Assembly (NCBI RefSeq): GCF_026319365.1
Contig: NZ_JAPDMS010000005.1
Span: 62,001 to 126,000, forward strand
Reading direction: 5' to 3'
Source of the DNA: Methylophaga sp. OBS1
GTDB taxonomy: Bacteria; Pseudomonadota; Gammaproteobacteria; Nitrosococcales; Methylophagaceae
Length of the DNA stretch: 64,000 nt
The translations under genes were made by a program, and so were the position numbers. Position 1 is the first letter of the stretch, and each line of letters begins with the position of its first letter. The notes beneath the pieces were generated by a model. The model saw nothing but the letters and a program-made list of their open reading frames with translations. It searched no databases and was not told the DNA's origin. Below are positions 18,147-29,855 of this stretch, in pieces.

Positions 18147-18371
18147 ATGAAAGCTTCTGAAATAAAAGCCCTGATCGAAGCCGGGCTGCCTGATGCCGAT
18201 GTTGAAGTGAAAGGTGATGACGGCCAGCATTTTGATGCCGTAGTGATCAGCCCTTCCTTTGCCGGCAAGAGCCTGATACAACAGCACAAGATGGTCAAAG
18301 CGACTTTAGGTGACCGTTTTACCAGTGGTGAACTGCACGCGCTGGGCCTCAAAACTTCCGCCCCCCGTTAA
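18147..18371 (+). CDS. ibaG: BolA-family protein IbaG
   Basis: A 74-residue BolA/IbaG (YrbA) protein, a partner of monothiol glutaredoxins in iron-sulfur handling and acid stress. It has the family motif HFDAVVISPSFAGKSLIQQHKMVKATL with the conserved histidine in QQHKMV. Its position between mlaB and murA is conserved in Proteobacteria. Confidence 0.93.
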   Translation: MKASEIKALIEAGLPDADVEVKGDDGQHFDAVVISPSFAGKSLIQQHKMVKATLGDRFTSGELHALGLKTSAPR

Positions 18372-18387
18372 GCTGACGCGAGCCTGA

Positions 18388-19676
<1,289 letters not shown>

Positions 19677-19677
<1 letters not shown>

Positions 19678-20321
19678 TGTCTGAAACATTGACGCTGGCG
19701 CTCTCAAAAGGCCGGATATTCAAAGAAACACTGCCCTTGCTGAAGGCCGCCGGGATTGAACCGCTGGATGCTCCGGAAACCAGTCGTAAGCTCATTCTGG
19801 ACACCAATCAGCCGGATGTGAAACTGATCATTGTGCGTGCCTCTGATGTGCCCACTTATGTCGAATATGGCGGTGCTGACATCGGTGTCGCGGGAAAGGA
19901 TGTGCTGATGGAGCACCCCCATGCCGAGTTGTATGAGCCGGTCGATTTAAGGATTGCCTGCTGCAAGCTGATGACCGCCGGTAAACCGGATGAACCGGTC
20001 TCAAACGGTCGACTCAAGGTCGCCACCAAGTTTGTTGAAAGTACCCGCCGTTTCTACGCCGAAAAGGGCGAACAGGTAGAGATCATCAAACTCTACGGTT
20101 CAATGGAACTGGCGCCGCTGGTCGGCCTGGCTGACCGCATTGTCGATGTCGTGGACACCGGTAATACCCTGCGCGCTAATGGTCTGGTGCCCATGGAGCA
20201 TATCGCGGATATCAGCTCGCGTTTAGTGGTCAATAAAGCGTCGATGAAAATGAAGCATAAGCGGATTCAGACATTTATCGAACAAATCCGCAACGCAGTA
20301 AGAGAACAGAGTAATGCTTGA
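19677..20321 (+). CDS. hisG: ATP phosphoribosyltransferase catalytic subunit, short form
   Basis: A 214-residue HisG of the short (HisGS) type, which catalyses the first step of histidine synthesis (ATP + PRPP). It opens [18 protein letters not shown] and carries the PRPP-binding [14 protein letters not shown] type motif (here [15 protein letters not shown]). It lacks the C-terminal regulatory domain, so HisZ is expected elsewhere; none is in this window. The GTG start is supported by GGAGG just upstream. It overlaps murA by one base and hisD by eight. Confidence 0.95.
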
Positions 20322-21615
20322 AATTAAACAGTTGGATGCCACACAGGCGGATTTCTGGCCGCAACTGGAAACCCTGCTGGCCTGGGAAGGCGTGTCAGAT
20401 GACAAAGTCACTTCCATTGTCAGAGAAATCCTGGCAGCGGTGAAATCAGATGGCGATGCCGCGGTGATTGAATACAGTCGTCGTTTTGATCGGATTACCG
20501 CGGAGACTATGGCCGATCTGGAGATTTCACTGGACCGCGCCCATGCCGCGCTGAAAAATATCCCACAGGATCAGCGTCAGGCGCTGGAAGCTGCTGCAGA
20601 TCGCGTCCGCAACTATCACGAGCATCAGAAACAGGATTCCTGGAGCTATACTGAAGCAGACGGTACCGTGCTGGGACAGCAGGTGACAGCACTGGATCGC
20701 GCCGGTCTTTACGTGCCGGGTGGCAAGGCGGCTTATCCGTCGTCGGTATTGATGAATGCGATTCCGGCCAAAGTGGCGGGGGTCGGTGAACTCATCATGG
20801 TGGTGCCGACTCCGGATGGCGAGGTTAATGAACTGGTCCTGGCCGCAGCGGCAGTAGCCGGTGTCGACCGTATTTTTGCTATCGGTGGTGCCCAGGCTGT
20901 AGCGGCACTGGCTTATGGTACCGAGACCATCCCCCAGGTCGATAAGATCGTTGGCCCGGGTAATATTTTTGTAGCGACGGCCAAAGGTATGGTGTTCGGC
21001 ACCGTCGGTATCGACATGATTGCCGGTCCGTCTGAGATTCTGGTGATTTGTGACGGTAAAACCGATCCGGAATGGATTGCCATGGATCTGTTCTCACAGG
21101 CGGAACACGATGAAGATGCCCAGTCGATTCTGATCTCACCGGATGCCGATTTCCTGGTCAAAGTCAAAGAGGCGATTGATCGGCTGTTACCGACCATGGA
21201 ACGTAAAGACATTATCAACACTTCGCTGCAGAACCGCGCGGCACTGATTCATGTTGATGGCATGGACAAAGCGATTGAAGTCGCAAACTTTATTGCTGCA
21301 GAGCATCTGGAGTTATCGGTTGATGAGCCGATGGAAATGGCTAAGAAAATCCGTCACGCCGGCGCCATTTTCCTGGGGCGTTACACGCCGGAGGCCTTGG
21401 GTGATTACTGCGCAGGCCCGAACCACGTACTGCCGACTTCACGTACCGCCCGTTTCAGTTCACCGCTCGGGGTCTACGACTTCCAGAAGCGTTCAAGCCT
21501 GATTCAGGTTTCCGAGCAGGGCGCACAGACACTGGGTAAAGTCGCTTCGGTGCTGGCCCGGGGTGAGAGTCTGACCGCACACGCACGCAGTGCTGAATAT
21601 CGTCTGAAGGATTAA
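20314..21615 (+). CDS. hisD: Histidinol dehydrogenase
   Basis: A 433-residue zinc enzyme carrying out the last two oxidation steps of histidine synthesis. Conserved runs include [40 protein letters not shown], and [16 protein letters not shown], which contains zinc and catalytic residues. C-terminal [20 protein letters not shown] contains further ligands. The start lies inside the hisG end (ATG overlapping its last codons). Confidence 0.97.
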   Translation: MLEIKQLDATQADFWPQLETLLAWEGVSDDKVTSIVREILAAVKSDGDAAVIEYSRRFDRITAETMADLEISLDRAHAALKNIPQDQRQALEAAADRVRNYHEHQKQDSWSYTEADGTVLGQQVTALDRAGLYVPGGKAAYPSSVLMNAIPAKVAGVGELIMVVPTPDGEVNELVLAAAAVAGVDRIFAIGGAQAVAALAYGTETIPQVDKIVGPGNIFVATAKGMVFGTVGIDMIAGPSEILVICDGKTDPEWIAMDLFSQAEHDEDAQSILISPDADFLVKVKEAIDRLLPTMERKDIINTSLQNRAALIHVDGMDKAIEVANFIAAEHLELSVDEPMEMAKKIRHAGAIFLGRYTPEALGDYCAGPNHVLPTSRTARFSSPLGVYDFQKRSSLIQVSEQGAQTLGKVASVLARGESLTAHARSAEYRLKD

Positions 21616-21617
21616 AC

Positions 21618-22673
21618 ATGAGTCGCTACTGGAGCGCTTTTGTTCACAATCTGCAGCCCTATGTACCGGGCGAGCAGCCGAAGATGGCCAATCTGGTGAA
21701 GCTCAATACCAATGAGAACCCTTATGGTCCCTCGCCGAAGGTATTGGAAGCGATTCAGATGGGCGTCAGTGACCGTTTACGGCTTTATCCGGATCCGACC
21801 TCACATGAATTGAAACAGACCATTGCCGATTACTACAAGGTCAACACGGCCAACGTGTTTGTCGGTAATGGCTCTGATGAAGTGCTGGGGCATATTTTTC
21901 ATGCCTTGTTTCAGCATGAACCGCCTTTGTTGTTCCCTGATATTACTTACAGTTTTTATCCGGTTTACTGCCAGCTTTACAGAATCGATTATCAAACAGT
22001 TCCACTCACTGCTGATTTCCAGATCAGCATTGATGATTATATACGTGATAACGGTGGCATTATTTTCCCTAATCCTAATGCCCCCACTGGCTGTTTGTTG
22101 AGCATTGCCGAGATAGAGCGGCTGCTGCAAAACAACCAGGATTCCGTGGTCGTGGTGGATGAGGCCTATGTCGACTTTGGTGGTGAGAGTGCGATTCCAC
22201 TGACACAGCAATATCCCAATCTGCTGGTGACCCAGACACTCTCCAAGTCACGCTCTCTGGCGGGGCTGCGCATTGGCTTTGCGGTGGGCCATGCCGATTT
22301 GATCGAGGCCCTGGTGCGGGTGAAGGACAGTTTCAATTCCTATCCGCTGGATATGCTGGCTGAAGCTGCTGCGGTCGCCGCTATAAGGGATCGGACTTAT
22401 TTCAGGGAAACCTGTGACAAGGTGATTCAGAGCCGCAATAAAGTCACGCTGGGATTGCAGGAGATGGGTTTTGAGGTCCTGCCTTCAGCGGCCAATTTTG
22501 TATTTACCCGACATCCGCAGCATGATGCTGCAGATTTAGCTGCCGGTTTACGTAAAGAAGGCGTGATTGTGCGTCACTTTAACAAACGCCGTATTGATCA
22601 GTTTTTGCGTATCACCATAGGCACACCGAGCGAAAATCAACATCTTTTGTCGGTGATCGATACGCTGGTTTAG
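21618..22673 (+). CDS. hisC: Histidinol-phosphate aminotransferase
   Basis: A 351-residue class I/II PLP aminotransferase of histidine synthesis. Marks: [12 protein letters not shown] near the start, [21 protein letters not shown] (PLP phosphate/pyridine site), and the Schiff-base lysine in [15 protein letters not shown]. It follows hisD by two bases, so hisG-hisD-hisC are co-transcribed with murA. It converges with the DUF4124 gene: the two stops overlap by four bases. Confidence 0.95.
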   Translation: MSRYWSAFVHNLQPYVPGEQPKMANLVKLNTNENPYGPSPKVLEAIQMGVSDRLRLYPDPTSHELKQTIADYYKVNTANVFVGNGSDEVLGHIFHALFQHEPPLLFPDITYSFYPVYCQLYRIDYQTVPLTADFQISIDDYIRDNGGIIFPNPNAPTGCLLSIAEIERLLQNNQDSVVVVDEAYVDFGGESAIPLTQQYPNLLVTQTLSKSRSLAGLRIGFAVGHADLIEALVRVKDSFNSYPLDMLAEAAAVAAIRDRTYFRETCDKVIQSRNKVTLGLQEMGFEVLPSAANFVFTRHPQHDAADLAAGLRKEGVIVRHFNKRRIDQFLRITIGTPSENQHLLSVIDTLV

Positions 22674-23338
22674 TCTTCTGTGGTCTGCGTGCCACGCAGA
22701 TATCTCAGACGTTCCAGGTCTTGCTGATACTGTGTTTTTAATGCTTCGATTTCAGCCTGGTAAATCTTGATTGACTGCTGCCGGATCCTGATCTCTTCCT
22801 GGGCTGCATCCAACCGCTTTTGCATATTGTCAGTAATTTTGCCGCCACTGAGTTCCCGTTCCGCAGCTTCCTTTTGAACATCCTGGAGACGCTGTTTCAA
22901 GATTGGCAGCTTAGCCGATAACATACCGATTTGTTCCTGACGGTAGTTGATGTCCTTGTCACGGGCTGCAAGCAGATCGACTTCGGTCGGATAAGTAATC
23001 AGTAGTGTGCGATCATGCTGACGCTGCTTCTGCCGGGCTTTTTCTGCTTCCTGAGCCGCTATTTCCTGCTTTTTCTTGCGTTCAGCCTCACGTAGTTTTT
23101 CTGCTTCCAGGGCCTCGAGTTCATCCTCAGTCGGGGCCGGTGCAACGCGTTTAATCACCCGCATGGTCTTGTCATCAATGATGTCGTAACCTTTTTGAGC
23201 GGCTTCGGGGGGCAGACTGGTGCTGAGTGTCAGTACGCCGTTTTCATCCGGGAATCGATAGAGTTGACCGGCCTGCGCACTGAGACAAGCAAACAAGAGC
23301 AGTGAGGTGCTGAGGCAGAGGAATTTACGTATCATCAT
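22670..23338 (-). CDS. DUF4124-type periplasmic protein with long coiled coil
   Basis: A 222-residue secreted protein: signal peptide about 1-24 (ending SAQAG), a short DUF4124-like segment ([20 protein letters not shown]) that follows the signal peptide in this family, and then about 150 residues of charged helix ([17 protein letters not shown] and later repeats), predicted coiled coil. Function unknown. ATG 23338 and 23335 are adjacent; longer upstream frames have no signal peptide. It is divergent from the TauE-type permease. Confidence 0.75.
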   Translation of the reverse strand: MMIRKFLCLSTSLLLFACLSAQAGQLYRFPDENGVLTLSTSLPPEAAQKGYDIIDDKTMRVIKRVAPAPTEDELEALEAEKLREAERKKKQEIAAQEAEKARQKQRQHDRTLLITYPTEVDLLAARDKDINYRQEQIGMLSAKLPILKQRLQDVQKEAAERELSGGKITDNMQKRLDAAQEEIRIRQQSIKIYQAEIEALKTQYQQDLERLRYLRGTQTTED

Positions 23339-23369
23339 GAGCTTTATTCTAAAGAGAGACCGCTGAAAG

Positions 23370-24125
23370 TTGAACCTGATTGAGCAATTTATCCTGTTTA
23401 TCGTTTCATTGGTAGCGAATACATTTTCCGCTTTCAGTGGTGGCGGTGCGGGTCTGCTGCAGTTTCCAGTGCTGATTTTTCTGGGCTTAAGTTTCGCTGT
23501 GGCCCTGGCGACCCACAAAGTGGCCAGTGTAGCACTGGGACTGGGTGCCGTGCTGCGTTACCTACGCAGCAGTCAGCTGGAGCGGCAGTTTGTCGCATTG
23601 ATGCTGATAAGCGGGCTACCTGGTGTGGTGCTGGGGGGCTCTCTGATTCTGCTGGTGCCCGATCGCTGGGCAGAAATTGCGCTGGGCATACTGACTGGCG
23701 GATTGGGTATCTATTCGATGTTGAAAACCGAGCTCGGACAGCAGCATAGGCCTCAACACCGGGATCGTCACGGGTTGATACTGGGTGGCCTGATGTTGTT
23801 TTTCCTGGGCTTCCTCAACGGTTCCCTGACCTCTGGAACCGGTCTGTTTGTCACGATCTGGCTGGTGATGTGGTTCGGTATGGATTATCAACGCGCGGTC
23901 GCTTACACCCTCATCCTCGTAGGCCTGTTCTGGAACGGCACCGGCGCCGTGACCCTGGGGATGCTGGGAGATATTCGCTGGGACTGGTTACCGGCGCTGT
24001 TATTAGGCTCGTTACTGGGCGGCTACCTGGGATCGCATCTGGCGATTAAACATGGGAACCGCTGGATCAAGCGGGCTTTCGAAGTCATCACCCTGCTGGT
24101 GTCGGTCAAGCTGATTCTGGGTTAG
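23370..24125 (+). CDS. Sulfite exporter TauE/SafE-family permease
   Basis: A 251-residue integral membrane protein with about seven to eight hydrophobic helices and the family pattern [21 protein letters not shown] near residues 20-40, followed by the mirrored half near [14 protein letters not shown]. TauE/SafE proteins export small organic or inorganic sulfur compounds or other anions; the substrate here is not deducible. The start is a TTG at 23370 with a weak leader, so the exact start is unsure. Confidence 0.78.
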   Translation: MNLIEQFILFIVSLVANTFSAFSGGGAGLLQFPVLIFLGLSFAVALATHKVASVALGLGAVLRYLRSSQLERQFVALMLISGLPGVVLGGSLILLVPDRWAEIALGILTGGLGIYSMLKTELGQQHRPQHRDRHGLILGGLMLFFLGFLNGSLTSGTGLFVTIWLVMWFGMDYQRAVAYTLILVGLFWNGTGAVTLGMLGDIRWDWLPALLLGSLLGGYLGSHLAIKHGNRWIKRAFEVITLLVSVKLILG

Positions 24126-24763
24126 ACCCCGTATTGATCCCGGTAAGCCTGCACCGCTGGCAGGTATTCACCCAGTTCCGGGCTGTCCTGCAAATAACCC
24201 AGCAGATCATTCAGCGAAATAATGTTGAGTACCGGAATATGGTGTTCAGCCTGGACTTCCTGAATCGCGGATAAGTCTCCCTGACCGCGTTCCTGACGAT
24301 CAAGCGCAATAATCACACCGGCAGGTTCAGCCCCGGCGGCGCGGATAATATCGACTGATTCGCGCACCGAGGTGCCAGCCGAAATCACGTCATCAATAAT
24401 CAGCACTTTACCCTTGAGTTCAGCACCGACAAGCTGACCGCCCTCACCGTGATCTTTAATTTCCTTGCGGTTGAACACATAGGGCACGTCGCGATCATGC
24501 TGGTCAGCCAGGGCTACCACGGTGGTGGAGGCCAGTGGAATGCCTTTGTAGGCCGGACCGAATAAAACATCGAAGTCCAGACCCGACTCGGCAATGGTGC
24601 GGGCATAGAAGCGTCCCAGACGCGCCAGGCAGGCGCCGGTGTTAAACAGGCCGCTGTTGAAAAAGTAGGGACTCTGACGACCGGATTTCAAGGTAAATGA
24701 ACCAAACTTCAGTACCCCGGTCTGCAGGGCAAACTCGATAAATTCGCGTTGATAGTCTTTCAT
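24122..24763 (-). CDS. pyrE: Orotate phosphoribosyltransferase
   Basis: A 213-residue enzyme of pyrimidine synthesis making OMP from orotate and PRPP. It shows [16 protein letters not shown] (orotate side), [22 protein letters not shown] (mobile catalytic loop with the conserved Lys/His), and the PRPP-binding [17 protein letters not shown]. The ATG overlaps the metW stop (TAATG). It ends against the permease gene with a four-base overlap. Confidence 0.96.
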   Translation of the reverse strand: MKDYQREFIEFALQTGVLKFGSFTLKSGRQSPYFFNSGLFNTGACLARLGRFYARTIAESGLDFDVLFGPAYKGIPLASTTVVALADQHDRDVPYVFNRKEIKDHGEGGQLVGAELKGKVLIIDDVISAGTSVRESVDIIRAAGAEPAGVIIALDRQERGQGDLSAIQEVQAEHHIPVLNIISLNDLLGYLQDSPELGEYLPAVQAYRDQYGV

Positions 24764-25365
24764 TAATTGTTCTGTTGTTGTACGAGGTAAACCGCAATCT
24801 GACCGAACAGGTTAGGCAGGAGCCGGACAGCGAGGCTGTCTTTATGCTCGTGATTGGCGATACTGTGATTGAGTACGTTCAGATTATGTGAGGCGCATAA
24901 CTGCTCGAAGTCCTGAATCGTGCACAGGTGAATATTGGGGGTTTCAAACCAGGCATTGGGCAGGGCTTTGGAAACCGGCATACGCCCACCTAAAGCCAGC
25001 TGCATGCGGCATTGCCAGTGACCGAAATTAGGAAAACCGATAATGCCTTTCTTACCTACCCGAACGATTTCGCGCAGGAGAAAATCGGGGCGTTTGATAG
25101 CCTGCAGCGTCTGCGACAGGATGACAAAATCAAAGCTTTGATCGGCAAACTGCGATAGCCCCTCATCCAGGTCAGCCTGGAGGACATTGATGCCGGCGCG
25201 GATGCAATCGGCAAATTTGCTGTTATCAATTTCCAGCCCGTAGCCAGTAATCTGACGCTGTTGCAGATGGTTAAGCAGCGTGCCGTTGCCGCAGCCCAGA
25301 TCCAGTACCTTGGCACCGTCGGGAATCCAGTCACTGATGATTTGCTGATCGAGTCGCAAACTCAT
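24763..25365 (-). CDS. metW: MetW, methionine-biosynthesis methyltransferase-like protein
   Basis: A 200-residue class I SAM-dependent methyltransferase-like protein, with motif [13 protein letters not shown] and [11 protein letters not shown] downstream. MetW is always encoded next to MetX in Proteobacteria and is needed for efficient homoserine acylation, forming a complex with MetX. The start overlaps the metX stop by four bases, so the two are translationally coupled. Confidence 0.94.
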   Translation of the reverse strand: MSLRLDQQIISDWIPDGAKVLDLGCGNGTLLNHLQQRQITGYGLEIDNSKFADCIRAGINVLQADLDEGLSQFADQSFDFVILSQTLQAIKRPDFLLREIVRVGKKGIIGFPNFGHWQCRMQLALGGRMPVSKALPNAWFETPNIHLCTIQDFEQLCASHNLNVLNHSIANHEHKDSLAVRLLPNLFGQIAVYLVQQQNN

Positions 25366-26510
25366 GCTGCCACCTCCGCTGCGATTTGCTGCATATAGGT
25401 ACCGAAGATATCGAGATAGCGTGGAATCGGCATCAGGAAAGCATCATGGCCCTGATGGGCCTCAATTTCGGCATAAGTGACCGGTTTGCCGGCAGCCAGC
25501 ATAGCATTGACGATTTCCCGCGAACGTACCGGCGAGAAGCGCCAGTCGCTGGTGAAAGACATAACCAGTGCCTTGGCTTCGATATGGGCGACAGTGCGGG
25601 TCAGATCGTCATCAAATTCCTTGGCAGGATCAAAATAATCCAGTGCCTTGGTCATTAGCAGATAGGTGTTGGCATCAAACCGTTCCACAAAGCTGGTGCT
25701 CTGGTAACGCAGATAGCTCTCAATTTGGAACTCAACATCGTAGCCATACTGAATGGCACCACTGCGTAATTCACGGCCGAATTTCTGGCCCATGGCTTCA
25801 TCAGACAGATAGGTGATGTGTCCCAGCATGCGCGCCAGGCCCAAGCCCTGACGGGGCAGCGTATTGAAACGCATGTAATTGCCGTCATGAAAATCCGGAT
25901 CCGACTTGATGGCGGTGCGGGCCACTTCATTAAAAGCGATATTCTGTGCCGACAACTTGGGCGCCGCGGCAATGATCACGGTATGTCGGATCCGTTCCGG
26001 CAGGCTGATGGCCCATTGCAGTGCCTGCATGCCCCCCAGGCTGCCACCAATCACCGCAGCCCATTGCTGTATGTCCAGCTTATCGGCCAGTACGGCCTGG
26101 CTGCGAACCCAGTCAGGCACGGTCACGATAGGAAAATCAGGACCATAGCGTTCACCGGTGTCTGGATTGATGGTGTTAGGGCCGCTGGAGCCTTTACAGC
26201 CACCCAGGTTGTTGGGACAGACCACAAAAAAACGGTTGGTATCGATTGCTTTGCCGGGACCGATGGCGGTATCCCACCAACCGGGTTTACGATCCGCCAT
26301 TGAGTGATAGCCGGCCGCATGATGGTCGCCGGATAAGGCATGACAGATCAGCACAGCATTGCTGTGATCGGCGTTGAGTTCACCATAGGTCTCGTAGACC
26401 AGGTCGTAGCTGGACAGCGTGCGCCCGCAGTCGAGTTTCAATGGCGAGTCGACATGCAGGGTGGCGGGGCTTACCAGACCAACGGAGTCGGCTGGTATCG
26501 ATTCCGGCAT
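25362..26510 (-). CDS. metX: Homoserine O-acyltransferase MetX
   Basis: A 382-residue alpha/beta-hydrolase-fold acyltransferase that activates homoserine for methionine synthesis. The nucleophile serine is in [12 protein letters not shown], the oxyanion-region [10 protein letters not shown] lies near 60, and the catalytic aspartate and histidine fall in [10 protein letters not shown] and [10 protein letters not shown]. Proteobacterial MetX of this type with MetW may use succinyl- or acetyl-CoA; the sequence alone does not let me decide. Confidence 0.94.
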   Translation of the reverse strand: MPESIPADSVGLVSPATLHVDSPLKLDCGRTLSSYDLVYETYGELNADHSNAVLICHALSGDHHAAGYHSMADRKPGWWDTAIGPGKAIDTNRFFVVCPNNLGGCKGSSGPNTINPDTGERYGPDFPIVTVPDWVRSQAVLADKLDIQQWAAVIGGSLGGMQALQWAISLPERIRHTVIIAAAPKLSAQNIAFNEVARTAIKSDPDFHDGNYMRFNTLPRQGLGLARMLGHITYLSDEAMGQKFGRELRSGAIQYGYDVEFQIESYLRYQSTSFVERFDANTYLLMTKALDYFDPAKEFDDDLTRTVAHIEAKALVMSFTSDWRFSPVRSREIVNAMLAAGKPVTYAEIEAHQGHDAFLMPIPRYLDIFGTYMQQIAAEVAA

Positions 26511-26578
26511 AAACAGTTGATTCCTGTAAAAAAAGCGATAAGTCTAATCAGACAGTGACGGGAGCGCAATCACCGGAC

Positions 26579-27145
26579 TTAAATTTGTCCGGTCAGTAAT
26601 GGCATCACCAGCATGGACAACACCTGCAGCCCCAGTATGACAAACAAAGGAGATAAGTCGACGCCGCCCAGTGGCGGAATCAGGCGTCTTACCGGTCGTA
26701 ATAAGGGGGCATTCATACGCTGCACCAGTGGCGCTACCGGATTGTAGCTACCGGGGGGTGTCACCCAGCTGAGAATCACCTCGATAATGATACTGACCGT
26801 GAAAATACCGATAAACAAAGAGAATATCTCAGCCGCGATCAGGCTCAACCATAACAGGCCTGATGGCCAGGCCCCGGCGATGAGCCCGACGATCATAATT
26901 TTGGCCAGGGTGACCAGTATTAACAGCACGATAGTGGCGGTATCCCAGCGGCCCATGGACGGAATAAACTGGCGCAGGAATTTGACCGGAAGCTGAGTGG
27001 CTTTGATGATGAACTGTACCAGTGGGTTATGGTACTCCCAGTTCGCCCACTGCATGACCAGTCGCAAAGCAACGACCACCATGTACAGATAAAACAGCGT
27101 ATCAACAATAAAAATCAGTGGATTTGCCAGATAACCGTTAGTCAT
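26579..27145 (-). CDS. YggT-family membrane protein
   Basis: A 188-residue protein with two copies of the YggT unit (each two hydrophobic segments; the second is SIIIEVILSWVTPPGSYNPVAPLVQRMNAPLLRP split around the P-G). The R-P-V-R-R-L-I-P-P-L-G-G-V-D-L-S-P motif marks the family. Linked to osmotic stress and cell shape; the mechanism is unknown. The ATG overlaps the proC stop (ATGACTAA, 27138-27145); a start farther upstream would have to read deep into proC. Part of the yggS-proC-yggT run. Confidence 0.9.
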   Translation of the reverse strand: MTNGYLANPLIFIVDTLFYLYMVVVALRLVMQWANWEYHNPLVQFIIKATQLPVKFLRQFIPSMGRWDTATIVLLILVTLAKIMIVGLIAGAWPSGLLWLSLIAAEIFSLFIGIFTVSIIIEVILSWVTPPGSYNPVAPLVQRMNAPLLRPVRRLIPPLGGVDLSPLFVILGLQVLSMLVMPLLTGQI

Positions 27146-27971
27146 AGTCCTGTCCCAGTTGGTCAGCCAGTTCCGCGGCACGAGCGGCCGCAGCGCTCAG
27201 GGCTTTTTTGAAACTGCCCCTTAAATCTTCGTTTTCAAACACATCCAGCGCGCGTTCCGTGGTGCCGCCGGGAGAGGTGACCCGCTGACGCAGCACGCAG
27301 GCGGATTCATCACTTTCCAGCGCCATTTTAGCTGCACCGAACGCGGTCTCCAGCGCCAGCAGGCGGGCGGTTTCCTCGGGCAGACCCAGATCCATCCCGG
27401 CTGTCTGCATGGCTTCCATGACCAGAAAAAAGTAGGCGGGGCCACTGCCGGATAGCGCGGTGACGGCATCCATTTGTTGTTCATGCTTGACCCACAGGGC
27501 CAGACCGACCGCGCGCAGAATCGACTCAGCCAACTCATGCTGAGCATGACTGACATGCGCATTGGCACAGAGAGCGGTGGCGCCGGCACGTACCAATGAC
27601 GGCGTATTGGGCATCGCGCGCACTACGGCCGCTTCGCTGTGGCCAATCCAACGGGTAATGTCATCAAGCCGAATCCCGGCGGCAATGGAAATCAGCAGTT
27701 TCTGCTGTTGCCAGTGCGGCGCCAGTTCGCGGCAGACCTGCTGCAACTGCTGTGGTTTAACCGCAAGGATAACCACATCAGCGTTGGCGATGGCCGCGGC
27801 GTTGTCGGTGAAAGTCTGCACCGGGTAGCGGGCAGATAACTGTTCCAGACTTTCGGTGCTGGTATCGGCAACGTGTATCGATTGCGCCGCAAAGCCATTA
27901 TTAACGAGGCCGCCGATGAGGCTGCGGGCCATGTTACCGCCGCCGATAAAAGCGAGCGTACAGTCTTTCAT
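27138..27971 (-). CDS. proC: Pyrroline-5-carboxylate reductase
   Basis: A 277-residue NAD(P)H-dependent enzyme, the last step of proline synthesis. N-terminal Rossmann motif FIGGGNMARSLIGGL, then VILAVKPQQL, AGIRLDDITRWI, RAMPNTPSLVRAGATAL, and the substrate-binding SGSGPAYFF followed by TSPGGTTERALD. Length is typical. It lies 46 bases after yggS. Confidence 0.95.
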   Translation of the reverse strand: MKDCTLAFIGGGNMARSLIGGLVNNGFAAQSIHVADTSTESLEQLSARYPVQTFTDNAAAIANADVVILAVKPQQLQQVCRELAPHWQQQKLLISIAAGIRLDDITRWIGHSEAAVVRAMPNTPSLVRAGATALCANAHVSHAQHELAESILRAVGLALWVKHEQQMDAVTALSGSGPAYFFLVMEAMQTAGMDLGLPEETARLLALETAFGAAKMALESDESACVLRQRVTSPGGTTERALDVFENEDLRGSFKKALSAAAARAAELADQLGQDYD

Positions 27972-28017
27972 TTAAACCCCTTGTTTATCTGTTTTCCTGT
28001 AATAATCAGTGTAAAGC

Positions 28018-28716
28018 TTATTCAGCTTGACGGGTATCACGCTGACCAAACAGGGCCGTGCCGATACGAACCATGGTACTGCCTTCAGCAACCGCGGCAT
28101 GGAGGTCTGCGCTCATACCCATTGATAGCGTGTCGATATGGTCAAAACGCTGCTGCAGTGACTCGAACACAGCATTGGCCCGACGGAAACTGTCACGTTG
28201 CGCTTCTTCGCGCTCCTGTCTGGACGGAATCACCATCAGGCCGCGCAGTCTTAGCCTGTCGAGTTGGCTGATGGCTTCTGCCAGTGGCATGACTTCACTG
28301 GCTGCAACGCCGGATTTGCTGTTCTCTTCATCGATATTGACCTGGATACAGACATTCAGCGGTGTTAAATCTTCCGGTCGCTGTTCATTCAGACGGCGTG
28401 CGATTTTCAGGCGATCTACGGACTGTGCCCAATCAAAACGGGCAGCGATATCACGGGTTTTATTAGATTGAATCGGACCGATAAAATGCCATTCCAAATC
28501 CAGGTCGGCGAGAGCATCGATTTTTTCCAGCGCTTCCTGCAGGTAATTTTCGCCGAAACGCAGCTGTCCCTCTTCAGCAACCAGTCTCAGTTTTTCAGCC
28601 GGCCAGGTTTTGCTGACAGCCAGTAATTTCACTGACTCCGGTGCTCGTCCCGATTGTTGCTCAGCCAGCCTGATATCGTCATTGATTGAGTGGAATCGCT
28701 TTTTTATCTCAGTCAT
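28018..28716 (-). CDS. yggS: PLP homeostasis protein YggS
   Basis: A 232-residue COG0325 protein with a TIM-barrel alanine-racemase N-terminal fold. The PLP-binding lysine is in LLAVSKTWP; other marks are RFGENYLQEAL, EWHFIGPIQSNKT, and LSMGMSADLHAAVAEGSTMVRIG at the phosphate site. It binds PLP without known catalysis and balances vitamin B6 and amino acid pools. Divergent from pilT, as in Pseudomonas. Confidence 0.95.
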   Translation of the reverse strand: MTEIKKRFHSINDDIRLAEQQSGRAPESVKLLAVSKTWPAEKLRLVAEEGQLRFGENYLQEALEKIDALADLDLEWHFIGPIQSNKTRDIAARFDWAQSVDRLKIARRLNEQRPEDLTPLNVCIQVNIDEENSKSGVAASEVMPLAEAISQLDRLRLRGLMVIPSRQEREEAQRDSFRRANAVFESLQQRFDHIDTLSMGMSADLHAAVAEGSTMVRIGTALFGQRDTRQAE

Positions 28717-28807
28717 CTTGCAAGCCCGTAGTCAGCGCGCTACTTTATGTTTAATCGCTTCTATCATTACAGCACATAGATTACACCAATCAGTAAAGGG
28801 AACGTGG

Positions 28808-29845
28808 ATGGATATCACCGAATTGCTCGCCTTCAGTGTTAAGAACAAGGCTTCCGATTTACACATCTCGTCTGGCGAACCACCCATGATCCGCGTCGAT
28901 GGCGATGTAAAGCGAATCAATCTGCCGCCGATGGAGCATAAAGAAGTCCACGCCATGGTGTATGACATCATGAATGACAAACAGCGCAAGGACTTCGAAG
29001 AATTTCTGGAAGCCGACTTTTCCTTTGAAGTGCCGAATATGGCCCGTTTCAGGGTGAATGCCTTCAATCAGAATCGAGGTGCGGCCGCTGTCTTCAGGAC
29101 GATTCCTTCTGAGGTGCTGACACTGGAAGATTTGAGCGCACCGGAAATCTTCAAATCCATCGCGGATAACCGACGCGGTATCGTGCTGGTGACGGGGCCC
29201 ACCGGCTCCGGTAAGTCGACGACGCTGGCGGCGATGGTGAACTACCGTAATGAAAAAGATAATGAGCACATACTGACCATCGAAGACCCGATTGAATTTG
29301 TTCATCAGAGTAAGAAGTGTCTGGTTAACCAGCGCGAAGTTCACCGCGATACACTCGGTTTCAGCGAAGCTTTGCGCAGTGCCTTGCGTGAAGATCCGGA
29401 TATCATCCTGGTTGGTGAGTTGCGTGACCTGGAAACCATCCGGCTGGCACTCACTGCAGCAGAAACCGGCCATCTGGTGTTTGGTACCCTGCATACTTCA
29501 TCCGCTGCTAAAACGATTGACCGGATTATTGACGTTTTCCCGGCAGCAGAAAAAGATATGGTCCGTTCGATGTTGTCTGAATCTCTGCGGGCCGTCATTT
29601 CCCAGACTTTGATGAAGAAAGTCGGCGGTGGCCGTATCGCGGCGCATGAGATCATGATTGGCACACCGGCGATTCGTAACCTGATTCGTGAAGATAAAGT
29701 GCCGCAGATGTACTCTGCAATACAGACCGGTGGTGCACTGGGCATGCAAACTCTGGATCAATGTCTGCAAGATTTGGTTAGACGTCAGAAAGTGACTAAA
29801 CACGAAGCGGCGTCACGCGCCGTTAACAAAGATCTGTTCCGTTAG
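28808..29845 (+). CDS. pilT: Type IV pilus retraction ATPase PilT
   Basis: A 345-residue secretion ATPase powering pilus retraction and twitching. Walker A GPTGSGKST, the Asp box, Walker B VGELRDLETI, and the C-terminal PilT signature AIRNLIREDK are visible; the N-terminal PAS-like domain starts LLAFSVKNKASDLHISSG. The ATG at 28808 gives the exact family length; a longer frame overlaps yggS antisense. pilU follows ten bases after the stop. Confidence 0.97.
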   Translation: MDITELLAFSVKNKASDLHISSGEPPMIRVDGDVKRINLPPMEHKEVHAMVYDIMNDKQRKDFEEFLEADFSFEVPNMARFRVNAFNQNRGAAAVFRTIPSEVLTLEDLSAPEIFKSIADNRRGIVLVTGPTGSGKSTTLAAMVNYRNEKDNEHILTIEDPIEFVHQSKKCLVNQREVHRDTLGFSEALRSALREDPDIILVGELRDLETIRLALTAAETGHLVFGTLHTSSAAKTIDRIIDVFPAAEKDMVRSMLSESLRAVISQTLMKKVGGGRIAAHEIMIGTPAIRNLIREDKVPQMYSAIQTGGALGMQTLDQCLQDLVRRQKVTKHEAASRAVNKDLFR

Positions 29846-29855
29846 GAGTATAGCG